Assembly: GCA_033398695.1 (NCBI GenBank)
Contig: CM065802.1
Coordinates: forward strand, 147,918,096 to 147,982,095
Length of the DNA: 64,000 nucleotides
Direction of reading: 5' to 3'
Origin: Orobanche coerulescens
Taxonomy: Eukaryota > Streptophyta > Magnoliopsida > Lamiales > Orobanchaceae
Both the position numbers and the translations under genes were made by a program. Below, one piece after another: positions 1-9,856 of the stretch (the first letter of the stretch is position 1; each line of letters starts with the position of its first letter). The notes under the pieces were generated by a model that was not told where the DNA came from, ran no database searches, and saw only the letters and a list, made by a program, of their open reading frames with translations.

Positions 1-367
1 CAGAGTATTTCGGAGGTTCTGGTGCCCGAATGCGCGGCGTCTCCCTTGCCATGGTGCCACCTGCCACAATTGCCTTGCATAGCGCACAATCCTCCTCAGT
101 CTTTTCCATCCGTGCGGTCAGCTCCTCCCACAATTTGGCGACTTCGCCAAGGAGTGTAGACTTCAACTCGTTGAGAGCAAGCAACACTTTGTCCTCGATT
201 TCACTGGCATTTTCTTCTAGGACGTCCATCCGTTCGATGGTTTCTCCAACAGCTACCTCGATCTTGGTCATCCTAGCTTCCATCGAAGATGTAGGGTCCA
301 TGGACTTGTCCCTTCCACCTTTCTTGGTCTTCCGACCATCCTGGCTAGCATTGTTCCCTTCGACCAT
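1..367 (-). CDS. R0 gypsy gag N-terminus, cut by window edge
   Basis: The minus strand reads open for 122 codons from the ATG at 365-367 to the left edge with no stop. The product is hydrophilic, starts MVEGNNASQDGRKTKKGG, and continues with a charged, probably coiled-coil segment (MEARMTKIEVAVGETIERMD and following) and a proline-rich EPPKYS end. This pattern is common at the start of plant Ty3/gypsy gag proteins, which form the capsid-like particle. The gene call is supported by a primer site and 5' LTR lying directly upstream on the same strand. The capsid core, zinc knuckle and pol would lie outside the window. Lineage within gypsy is not certain. Confidence 0.72.
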   Translation of the reverse strand, partial: MVEGNNASQDGRKTKKGGRDKSMDPTSSMEARMTKIEVAVGETIERMDVLEENASEIEDKVLLALNELKSTLLGEVAKLWEELTARMEKTEEDCALCKAIVAGGTMARETPRIRAPEPPKYS

Positions 368-409
368 GCTGCTGTTTCCGCTTATTCTCTCACTTTACCA
401 AGAAACCGG

Positions 410-421
410 GCTCCGATACCA
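410..421 (-). other. R0 primer-binding site
   Basis: On the minus strand this reads TGGTATCGGAGC, the usual plant site complementary to the 3' end of initiator Met-tRNA with one A>G difference. It lies 2 nt after the LTR end, as expected for a 5' LTR/leader boundary. Confidence 0.85.
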
Positions 422-423
422 CG

Positions 424-855
424 TGTCACGGGCAAACTTCAGTCCGTTGAGTTATGCCGTGCGCCCCTTAGCAACTCAGTCATTCGGCCACTAAGGCAGG
501 CTTTCCCAACCCTTCCCGGTTAAGTGCGGAAGATTGAAGTATTTTATAGAGAGAAAGTTAGAGAGAGAAACTGCTCTTTTGAAAGGAACTTTTATTCACT
601 TGCTCAAACTTGGATGTCTACAAATTAGGGACTTGGAGCTCCTTATATAGGTCTCCATCTACATCTTCTAGAATGTACAATAATCTACAAGTATCTAGAA
701 CATACAAGAGATTACAAGACAAACTACATCCTTCTAATCCTTTCTATGATCATTCCGTAGGGCTTCCGGAATGTTACAACATCTATCATGTAAATACAAG
801 AAGTCTGGAGAAGAATCTCGACCCTTCTACAAGCTTCCAAAGCCAAAGCGTGACA
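424..855 (-). repeat. R0 5' LTR (432 bp)
   Basis: The segment is bounded by TGTCACG and CGTGACA, a 7-bp perfect terminal inversion with TG...CA ends. The adjacent primer site fixes its inner edge. A TATA box lies inside on the minus strand. The other LTR is outside the window, so ends and target duplication cannot be confirmed by a pair. Confidence 0.72.
641..650 (-). promoter_or_regulatory. R0 LTR TATA box
   Basis: CTATATAAGG on the minus strand, in mid-LTR and upstream of the leader and gag; a plausible U3/R promoter. Confidence 0.6.
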
Positions 856-1079
856 GATGGCTACCTTGTTCACCCGAGTGCCGGAAAATCTGTATTTATC
901 AAACTTTCAGCAAATTCCACATACTTATGAATTTGTATTCATGTAACTGAAACACGCTATTAATATTTCTTCAATTTTTAAATCGGTGTTTAATTTTATT
1001 TTGTAATGAACCTTGAGATTGATATTGCAATCGATTGAATCCTTTTGACCATCTTGATTTTGTGATATTTACAGTGGGA
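856..1079. other. Unassigned AT-rich flank
   Basis: No coding potential, terminal repeats or known motif seen. It is the flank of the R0 insertion. Confidence 0.5.
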
Positions 1080-1500
1080 ATAATGTATATGGTGTGTGAA
1101 AAAGATATATATTTAGAGTATAAGTGATGTGCATAACTGATGTATATTTAGATAGTGCGTCCAGTGATGTACATAATGAGTTCCAATGATGTACCCAATG
1201 TGCATAACTTATGTACATCAACTGTTAGGTGGTGTGTACTCATTATTTACATGGTGATGTATCTTTACAATAAGACCGATGTACTAGTGTATTCAATTTA
1301 TGTATATAGTGTACATAACTGATGTGCATTAACTTTACATAGTGTGTTCTATTGATGTACATAGTGTGAGCCAGTAATGTACATAGTTTGTGTAAGTTAT
1401 CTACATAATGTTTATAAATGATACATATTAGTGATGTATAATCATAGCCGATGTGATGTACATGATAACTATAACTAATGTACATTAAGGTATAATTTTA
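1080..1500. repeat. Degenerate TGTACAT repeat field
   Basis: The heptamer TGTACAT or near variants (GATGTACAT, GTGTACAT, TGTGCATAA) recurs every 15-40 nt with no fixed unit length. The core TGTACA is self-complementary, so both strands carry it. The weak open frames on either strand are low-complexity (Tyr/His/Ile-rich) and are not taken as genes. Confidence 0.7.
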
Positions 1501-2100
1501 TGTACTTAATACATTAAAGTAATGTATATAACACTGCGAATTAATGTATATTGTGAAATCAAAATAAAGGTGGAAATTAAATATAATATTATTCATATTT
1601 ATAATAATTGTATACATATATTATTTCGTACTTTTATTAATACTATGCTTCGCAATTTTTCCTGGCAAAATCGAACTACTATTGAAGTACATTGCTAAAC
1701 AAATTGGTATATTTTCAGACAGGCTATGATATCCCAATTTTACCACGTTTATTGTTCTTTTTCCTATCATATGTTAGGTTTCTATACTGCAAAGCATACT
1801 TTATGCTTGTATTACCTTATTTCCCTATAACTACCTATGAGAATATTAACTACATTTAATCATATATTTTGCATATTTATTCACATTATGGTTATGCAAA
1901 TGAAATGTCTAATTATTTTATATTGTAGATAATGTGGTGTGTTGATGTCACATGAAAGATCACATTATCGGTGCCTTATAAAATAATATAATAGTTCACA
2001 ACCTATATAATTATTAGGCAAATTATATGAAAGGTTGTAGTGTATGCTTGAGATTAGTTGGTCTTGACTATTAGCATACATTAGTGTATTTGCATACGTT
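1501..2100. other. AT-rich region, nothing recognised
   Basis: Strongly AT-rich with no long open frame, no RNA gene signature and no paired repeats that I can see. It could be diverged element sequence or true intergenic DNA. Confidence 0.5.
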
Positions 2101-2658
2101 GAACAGGATCGAAGTGAGATAGTGTCTTCTGTAATGACGGTAAGAAGAACGTAAACCTCGAATAATTATTATTTCTTAATTCTAGGTATATAATATTTAA
2201 TTGTGTATTTATAATACTTATTACTTTGATATACCATGGGTGAGAATCAAAATGATCGACTCAATAAGCTTCCTATCTTGGGCAATAATATTATTTATAT
2301 GACAATTATTATCACTAGAGATTGTGTCCCGACTTGTGCGGGTTGATGATGACACTTTGAGGAGCTCGATAATAATTATTATATTAAACCCCGCAGGTGG
2401 ATTTAATTCCGATATAATAATAAGGTTCGAGTGGTACTACTCTTGGATAAGATATTAATTAATTAAAGCTGCCAGTAGCTTATAATTAATATATGGACAT
2501 TCGATATCTTAAACAAGGGAAATAATAAGTTTAAATAAGGAGTCCGATTTCATAAATTAGAATTTGGGTTGGAAGTGCAATATTAATTATTTAATGGATT
2601 GAATTGATATTAATAGACTCAATATATTAGGAAAGGTCCTAATAAGGAAATTTGAGGT
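2101..2658 (+). repeat. Copia-like LTR, left part
   Basis: AT-rich sequence that reads on naturally across the T1 insertion into 14006 onward, where a TATA box (CTATAAATAG) and then, after hAT1, a typical LTR tail (TTATTTCCAACA ending at 17164) are found. No internal coding region follows, so a solo LTR is possible. The left end is not defined because I could not find a matching target duplication; 2101 is approximate. Confidence 0.38.
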
Positions 2659-3526
2659 TGTTGTTGCCCGAAATATTATTCGGAAATAGATATTGTTGGA
2701 ATGGTCGAGCAACAGCAAATTGTGAGAGCACGTCCGAGGGGGTGCGAATAACACAAGATTTGCCGGGTTTGTTAGGCTCGGGCTTGAATGCTCTCGCGAG
2801 ATGTTATTAATACAAATATTCGTGGATACAAGTATTAATGTGAGAATCTAAATACAATGAGTTTAAAAGACCCTATTTATCCAGCTCTTGAGCGAAGGTT
2901 TGGTGTTCTTGCTCTCTGCCGATCGTCTTCCGTGTAGGAGATGCAGAGAGAGAAGAAGGGACCGAGAGATAGTTGTTGCCAAGAGTAGGAAAGCCAAGTT
3001 GTGTCTTCAACTCGTTAAAAATAAGCCTTCTATTTATAGGGGCTGAGATGCCTTGTTTTCTGGCGGGCGATCGCCTTTCGTCCAATATAATAATGGGGCG
3101 ATCATATTTAAGTCACATGGGCTGTCTGCCTAAAGTCCAAGGCTGCTGCTGGCAGCCAGCTGTGCGGTCCAATGAGGAGCCGGCATGCGTCCTGAGTTGC
3201 TGTCACGGGCGATCCTACTGACACCTTTCGGCGGGCCTGTCGGCTGGTGGAAAGATGCTGACAGGCTGTGGTCAATGATCTGTGAAATGCGGATCTTGTC
3301 TCGGCACTGCACGTGGGTTCTGTCCTGAGCTTCGGCCTCTGCCTACTGGATGATCATCGGCTTCGAGCGGCATGAGGCGGTCGTCATTAGTCACCAGAGG
3401 TCGGCATCGGCAAGTGCCGAGAGATGATCGTCTGCTAGTCGGCCACCAAGAGTCGATCGCCAAGTACCGAGAGACGATCGTCTTAGTTGTCGATCTCTCG
3501 GAACCGGGACTTGTCCTGGGACCTTC
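2659..3526 (-). repeat. T1 3' LTR, first part
   Basis: Near-identical to 13045 onward. It stops where G1 starts, after target sequence CCTTC (3522-3526), and resumes at 10705. On the minus strand CCTATAAATA (3031-3040) is the TATA box. The region from about 3060 to 3500 is rich in CGATCG-type motifs. Confidence 0.9.
3031..3040 (-). promoter_or_regulatory. T1 3' LTR TATA box
   Basis: CCTATAAATA on the minus strand. The same box occurs in the T1 right LTR (13417-13426) and in T2 (54882-54891). Confidence 0.65.
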
Positions 3527-4047
3527 TGTAATATCCGTAATTTTCTATTTTTAGCAGTTTCTATTTTTGGTGTATGTGTATTTTTATCGACTCACTTTTA
3601 ACCGTTTCGACATTTTGAATCTACTTTATTCTTGGAGTTTTTCCATTTGGATGAGTTTTGGTGATGTTTTCACGTAATTTCATTTTTGGCATGTTTTGCC
3701 GTATGAACGTTCGATTCTCGTAAAACTCATTCGTTTTCATTGCTTCTTGGTTTGTACAAGTTCGTATGGTTGAGTTTGTCATGTTGAGACTTTTGGGTTG
3801 TAAATCTGACGTCGTTTCGTGATTTCCGGGCACTTGGGCCATTTTTGTAATTTCCTATAAGTTTAGGGAAATTCATCTCCTTGTCGTATTTTGGATTCCT
3901 CGGTAGTTGGAAGTGCATTTACTGTCGAACACTCAGATTCGTTGTTATGAATACCTTGTATTTACACTTTTGATTCTATCCTCGTGTTGTGGTTCGTCGT
4001 TGAATCGACTGTGCAGAATTGGTGTTCAGAACTGGGATCTGCTACGT

Positions 4048-4195
4048 GCATAACGTACGTTATGCATGATCCATAACGTACGTTATGACCCTTCCCAATT
4101 CAGTACAGACATTTGGTTAGGTACGTTAACCAGTATTGGGTTACATACGTAACCATCATAACATACGTTAAAAACTTGTGTTAACGTACGTAACG
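4048..4195 (+). promoter_or_regulatory. G1 palindrome cluster upstream of TATA
   Basis: GCATAACGTACGTTATGC (4048-4065) is an 18-bp perfect palindrome and CATAACGTACGTTATG (4072-4087) a 16-bp one. Four more imperfect TAACGTACGTTA-like units follow up to 4195. The TATA box begins 12 nt later. ACGT cores are known plant bZIP targets; binding here is inference. Confidence 0.75.
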
Positions 4196-4206
4196 CGCTG
4201 TCAGCG

Positions 4207-4214
4207 TATTTAAA
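4207..4214 (+). promoter_or_regulatory. G1 5' LTR TATA box
   Basis: TATTTAAA directly after the palindrome cluster. The matching stretch is absent from the 3' LTR, where it falls in a deletion. Confidence 0.5.
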
Positions 4215-5560
4215 CCTGACTTAACCTCAGTCAGTTTCTTTTCATTCTTCTTCAACCCTTCTCGCGACGTGAGTGTTCTTGAGTGCCTTTGGAGCGATTT
4301 GTCCAGAGCAATCCGTGGATTTCCTTTAGAGATTGATTATTGTGTACCAAGGGAGATTAATCTACAACATTCACATCTTCCATCAGTCGAATCCAAGGTA
4401 TTTCCTCAGGAACCCTAACTTTGACGAATTTGGGGGTTTTTCGGGATTCTAGGGATTAGTTCCGAATTGTTCAACTATGTTATGATATTCCTTACCGATT
4501 GTGATTATTGGGTGATTGCAAATCTATTTTTCTTGATTTAATTCCGTGAATTATCAATACGGGGAGATTTTGAGTAAACTCTCGCCCGTATCGATTGAAC
4601 GTCTATCGTCGTGTATTGTAATCGGGGTTATGGGTGCATTCCATTCGATTATTGATATCCGTTGGGACTGAGTTATGTTAATTCTTCGTTTAGGAACCGC
4701 CGTTTTCCATTCGGATCGCCCGTAGTCATTTTTCACTTCCGATCCTTCGAAGATGTCACAAAGGCAAGTACTTTACATTTGTTTACATGTTCTAGTATTT
4801 GAATTATGGCTATATGTGGTTGTTGTGGGAGGATATGTGTATGTTCACCTAGGGACGGTCCAACGGGGCCTCTAGGGATACGTATTGTCGTGTGTGTGCG
4901 TATCACGAACTGTGGTTAACCACCCAGGGATGTCCGACGGGGCTCTGCGGGGTACGGTGGCCGTGAGTCACGTACCAAGGTTAACTTTGAATTGTTTTGG
5001 TTGGAGAAAATGTGTTTTGTGCTTGTGCATCTTAAATATTCCGGAATATAAAATGTTTTTCTAAAATGACTTTTGGCGCATATATTCATCTGATTAGAAT
5101 GTAGTTCAAATGGATTGTACTTGCACTAGCAGTTGTCGCTAACCCCTTAAATGGGGGAAATACTTATTTTCTATTTCAGGTATCGATCGTGGGGACAAGC
5201 GAGTACCCGAGCAGTATGAGGATGATGGGCAAGCATGATATTGTCCAGTAGTTGATTATTGGTGTTCTGTCTGTCAATTATTATTGATGTCTGATTTTGA
5301 GATTTATGTATTGTAAAATTGGTTTAAGTACTCGAGTACTTCGTGTTTGAAATTGTTAATGTTGTATTCCCATTTTGGGAAATAGATTTGATGTCAGATT
5401 TTATTTGTCGGTTTGTAGTCTTTTATTTGAATTGTCGTTTTATTAATGATTGTTTGTCGTTGTCTAATGTCTTGTTTGGTACGTTAGCCTGGTGGATTCC
5501 ACAATGTGGGGTCCACGGCGCTGTAATATGCCCTGAATGTTTCGGGGGTGTTACAGAATA

Positions 5561-5572
5561 TGGTATCAGAGC
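5561..5572 (+). other. G1 primer-binding site
   Basis: TGGTATCAGAGC, the canonical plant initiator-Met site, 5 nt after the 5' LTR. Confidence 0.92.
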
Positions 5573-5674
5573 TTAGGTTTATGGATACCTAGGCTGTCGG
5601 ATATTTGGGTCTAGTTAAGTGTCGTTTTTGGGACAGTATCACTGCCATGCCATCATCTCAGTACGCCGGTGCTC

Positions 5675-5778
5675 GTAAGTTTTTCCTAACTTGACTCGTT
5701 TCACCGTTCTGTTCTATTCCTGTCTTAGTATCTTGTTACATTTTGCGTTTGAATTGTACTTAACCGTTGCTTCTTCAG
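5675..5778 (+). other. Possible leader intron of G1 (104 nt)
   Basis: GTAAGT at 5675-5680 and a pyrimidine-rich tract ending in CAG at 5778, between the primer site and gag. G2, G3, G4 and L1 have a GTAAG-type donor in the same leader position, and G2 and G3 have a CAG acceptor before TATGGAT. Splicing here would not place the upstream ATG in the gag frame without one more change, so its role, if real, may lie in the untranslated leader. Confidence 0.4.
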
Positions 5779-7585
5779 AATTCCTGCTGGTAGAGGACGC
5801 GGACGCGGTCGCGGATGCGGTAGGGGACGTGGCGCATCCAGTGGGGCGGCCATGTCCGATCACTCGGGAACTGATTCGGCGATGCCTTCCTTGTCGAAGA
5901 GTGTTCCCCCTAGTTCTGGAGGTCAGCAGGACCAGTCTGCTAGCTCCGATAATGCACATGAGAATGTTGGAGTGGCCAACATTCTGCAACAAGTAGCGAA
6001 CCAGGTGACGCTACTGACTCAGGTTGTTCTAGTCGGCCAAGCTAATGCCAACCCGGTTCCACCTACTGGATCCGGCAGTGATAAGTTACTTCAGGACGTG
6101 ATTCGTATGCGTCCTCCGTAGTTTGATGGTGCTTCCGACCCCTCTGGTTGGGAGAATTGGCTATTCGAGATGGAGAAAGTATTTGAGGCTGCTAATTGTT
6201 CTGAGGAGAGGAAAGTACCCATTGCTCAGTACTTCCTCGCCAAGGAGACAGCAACGTGGTGACAAGCAGTGAAACCGCGCGACCGGGCAGCCACGTGGGC
6301 AGAGTTTCGGGATCTGATGGAAGATGAATTTTGTCCTTGGCCAGTGAAAGAGGGGAGGATCCGAGCCTTTTTTGAGGCTAAGCCCCAAGATGTTCCTATT
6401 TCTCAAGCTATCAAAGACTACAATCAACAGCTGCATTATGTGAGAAACCAAGTCCGAGATGAGCTTGACAAGATCCGCCACTTTGATATGCGGATGAAAC
6501 CGAGGGTGCGCCACTACATGTATGGTCTGGGGTGCACGACTTTGAAAGATTATCAGAACAAAGCGATGGCTTTTGAGATGTCGTTTTCTGCGACAGAGAC
6601 AGCAACCGAAGGAAAGAAGCAGAACACCGCCGGTCAGTTTTCGGGAGGCAAGTCTGGAGGGTATCCGAAGGCTCAGTCTGGTTCGCGAGTCTTCGACAGT
6701 CAGTCGCCGTCAGTTGGGCGAGGAAACGGTTCTAGGTCTGCTCCTACTGGTTCCGTTCGTGGTCCTACGTGCTTCAACTGTAGTCGTTCGGGCCACATAA
6801 TGAGTGAGTGTGATAGGCCTCCGATTCAGTGTCTTGCTTGTGGTCGGATGGGTCATCGTGCTAAGTTATGTACGGAGGCAGCTCGAGCTCCAGTTACTCA
6901 GATATCAGCCCCAACTGCGGGAGAGCCGAGTGTTAATCAGGCACCGACAGTTCCTCAGCCGCAGCAGAGTTTTGGTAGAGGTCGAGGACGTGGACAGCCT
7001 TCTAGAGAGGGAGCTTCTAGTGCAGGGTCTGTTCCGCCCCGGGTTTATGAGATGAGACGAGCAGGAGACCCAGATGCGACGGTGGCTACAGGTACCGTCC
7101 ACATCCTTGATCATCCTATTTCCGTATTGTTCGATTCTGGTGTTACGCATTCTTTTATATCTATGGATTGTGTGCGTCGTCTGCATATTAACTGCCTAGT
7201 TGTCTGTGAGCCTTTTGTTGTTAAACTTTCTAGTGGGGATATCATCCTGGGGGACCGTGAGATTAGAGATTTTGCTGTGAGTATCGCGGGGAGGGATTGG
7301 CCTTCTAATCTGATTGCGGTAGATATTAGGGATGAGGATTTGATTCTGGGTGTGGATTGGCTGGACCGTCATGGGGCGATCATGAATTCTAGAACGAGAA
7401 CCGTTTCGATGTTAGCCTCTGACGGTACTGAGCATTCTTTTGTGGGGCATAAGCGGAGTAGCCAGAGATTACTGATCAGCGCCTTGAGGGCGGTGAGACT
7501 TCTTCGGGGAGGTTGTACGGGTTATTGGTGTTACGCTTTGAGATCGGAAGAATGGGGAGTCGAGCTCTCGTCTATTCCGATGTGA
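5779..7585 (+). pseudogene. G1 gag-protease, broken
   Basis: A Gly-Arg-rich start (GRGRGRG) leads into a retrotransposon gag core (KVPIAQYFLA, WAEFRDLMEDEF and following), then two CCHC knuckles at 6770-6811 (CFNCSRSGHIMSEC) and 6830-6871 (CLACGRMGHRAKLC). These bind RNA in the particle. A retropepsin-like protease follows with DSGVTHSFIS near 7135, where the usual motif is DSGATHSF. In-frame stops are TAG near 6119 (Gln expected) and TGA near 6260 (second Trp of WW expected). The frame is lost at about 7583, where a deletion joins SIP to the DVFPDELPG region in another frame. Confidence 0.9.
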
Positions 7586-9821
7586 GTATCCTGATGTCTT
7601 TCCAGATGAGTTGCCGGGTTTGCCGCCGGACCGAGAAGTTGAGTTTACCGTCGATTTAGAACCGGGTGCAGCACCGATCTCTAAGACGCCATACCGTATG
7701 GCACCCGCCGAGATGCTGGAGCTGAAGAAATAGTTGGGAGAGTTGCTAGACATGGGATATATTCGACCGAGCGCTTCGTCTTGGGGCGCGCCGGTCCTAT
7801 TTGTAAAGAAGAAGGATGGGTCACTTCGTTTGTGTATCGACTACCGAGAGTTGAACAAAGTGACCATCAAAAACAAGTATCCGCTCCCGAGGATTGATGA
7901 TTTGTTTGATCAGTTGCAAAGGGCAACTGTGTTTTCAAAGATTGATTTGAGATCGGGGTATTATCAGCTCCGAGTGAAGGATACCGACATTCCGAAGACG
8001 GCCTTTCGGACGAGATACGGTCACTACGAGTTTGTGGTTATGCCTTTTGGGCTAACCAACGCCCCAGCCGTGTTCATGCAGCTTATGAACAAAATATTTA
8101 TCGAGTACCTCGATAAATATGTAGTCGTCTTTATCGACGATTAATATGAGCTTAATATGAGACAGAGGAGATGGTTGGAGTTGATTAAGGATTACGATAT
8201 CGAGATCCTTTATCATCCGGGCAAGGCTAATGTGGTAGCAGATGCCTTGAGCCGGAAATCGGTATCGCTTCGGGCGCTTGAGTTACTCACGGCCCAGTCG
8301 GGACTTCAGCGAGAGTTTATGAGGTTAAGCATTGAGATTGTACTGCCAGAGAGTTCCGGGCAGTTGCGTACTCTTGAGATTTCTTCATCTCTGGTCGATG
8401 ACATTAAGTCGGGACAGTTAGAAGACCCGATGTTTATTCATCTTCGAGAGAGTGTAGGGAAGGGGAAAGCCCCGGGATTCGTTATTCATGAGGACAGAGT
8501 GTTGAGATTCCGTGGTCGGTTGTGTGTTCCGAACGACTCGGAATTGAGACAGAGTATTATGCGAGAGGCTCATGCGTCACCTTACTCAGTCCATCCAGGC
8601 TCGAGTAAAATGTATAAGGATTTAAGAAAACATTTTTGGTGGAATGACATGAAGAGTGAGGTAGTTCAGTTTGTGGCTAAGTGTTTGACTTGTTAGCAAG
8701 TCAAGATTGAGCATCAGCGGCCAGCCGGGTTGTTGAAACCACTTCCCATCCCGGAGTGGAAGTGGGAGGATATCTCTATGGATTTTGTCACGGGTTTGCT
8801 GTGGACGAAGACTGGTATGAATATAGTGTGGGTGATTGTAGACCGACTGACTAAGTCGGCACATTTTCTGGGCATCAAGGATACTTAGGGTCCAGAAAAA
8901 TTGGCTCGTGTTTTTATCGCACAGATAGTGAGACTTCATGGTACGCCGAGGACCATTACTTCAGACAGAGATGGCCGATTTGTATCGCATTTTTGGCAGG
9001 CGGTACATAAGGCATTGGGGACACAGTTACGTTTGAGCACTTCGTTCCATCCCCAGACCGATGGGCAGTCCGAACATACCATTCAGACGTTCGAGGATTT
9101 GTTGCGCGCGTGTGCGTTAGACTGGAGTAGTAACTGGGAGGAGCATTTGTCCTTAATTGAGTTTACTTATAATAATAGCTGGCACGCGTCGATTAAGATG
9201 GCACCGTATGAGGCACTTTATGGACGATGTTTCCGATCGCCGATATGTTGGGATGAGCCGTCCGATCTAGTTGGTACCGAGCCAGACCTTGTGTGAGAGA
9301 CGAGGGAGAAAGTTGAATTGATTAGAAAGAGAATGTTGGCTGCTCAGAGTCGACAAAAGTCTTATGCGGATGTTAGGCGTCGACCTTTGGAGTTTGAGGT
9401 GGGAGATCATGTTCTGTTGAGGGTATCCCCGACGAAGGGTGTTTTCCATTTTGGGAAAAAGGGGAAGCTTAGTCCGAGATATATTAGGCCCTTCGAGATA
9501 TTGGAGAGAGTCGGTGTGATGACATACCGTTTAGCTTTGCCTCCGTCGTTGAGTCATGTTTATAGCGTATTTCACGTCTCCCAACTGAGGAAGTATGTTC
9601 CGGACCCGTCCCACATTATTGATTTTGGAGACGTGGAGATCGAGAATGATGTTACGTTTGAGGAGAGGCCCGTTAAGATTTTGGAGCGTCGAGACAAACA
9701 GTTAAGGCACAAAACCATTCCTTTGGTTAAGGTGCAATGGTCGAGACACGGAGTAGAAGAAGCGACTTGGGAGTTAGAGGAGGATATGCGTTCGAGACAC
9801 CCCGAGCTTTTTGATTCTTAA
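7586..9821 (+). pseudogene. G1 pol: RT (partial), integrase, chromodomain-like tail
   Basis: RT is clear from [10 protein letters not shown] through [16 protein letters not shown] and [14 protein letters not shown] to the catalytic FIDD at 8132-8143. It then stops and jumps to ELNMRQRRW at 8150, so the RT thumb and all of RNase H are missing. Integrase follows: an HHCC-type zinc region near 8570-8695, acidic residues in SMDFVTG (about 8777) and TSDRDG (about 8958), and the QSE glutamate near 9067. A tail ending VEEATWELEEDM matches the plant chromodomain-like end. Stops: TAG near 7730, 8695 and 8886, TGA near 9295. The element cannot encode active replication enzymes. Confidence 0.92.
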
Positions 9822-9840
9822 GTTTCAGGACGAAACTTTA

Positions 9841-9856
9841 TTTTAGAGGGGGAGAA
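9841..9856 (+). other. G1 polypurine tract
   Basis: TTTTAGAGGGGGAGAA directly before the 3' LTR, the plus-strand priming site. The same tract is found in G2, G4 and, slightly changed, in L1. Confidence 0.85.

Larger units (their letters stand above)
3527..5555 (+). repeat. G1 5' LTR (2029 bp)
   Basis: The LTR runs from TGTAATATCC to GGTGTTACA, followed 5 nt later by the primer site. It contains the palindrome cluster at 4048-4195, a TATA box at 4207-4214 and, further downstream, two copies of a GTCC[A/G]ACGGGGC motif (about 4858 and 4932). Confidence 0.92.

Noticed and set aside
610..930. 106-codon plus-strand frame across the R0 LTR end
   Set aside because: It overlaps the LTR on the opposite strand and has no domain pattern.
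3372..3554. Frames in the T1 LTR encoding repeated Arg/Asp-rich peptides
   Set aside because: They arise from CGATCG-rich repeats and are open on both strands, as expected from low-complexity DNA.
5343..5576. 77-codon frame at the end of the G1 LTR (and its copy near 10508)
   Set aside because: LTR sequence running into the primer site; the copy in the 3' LTR diverges after the LTR end.
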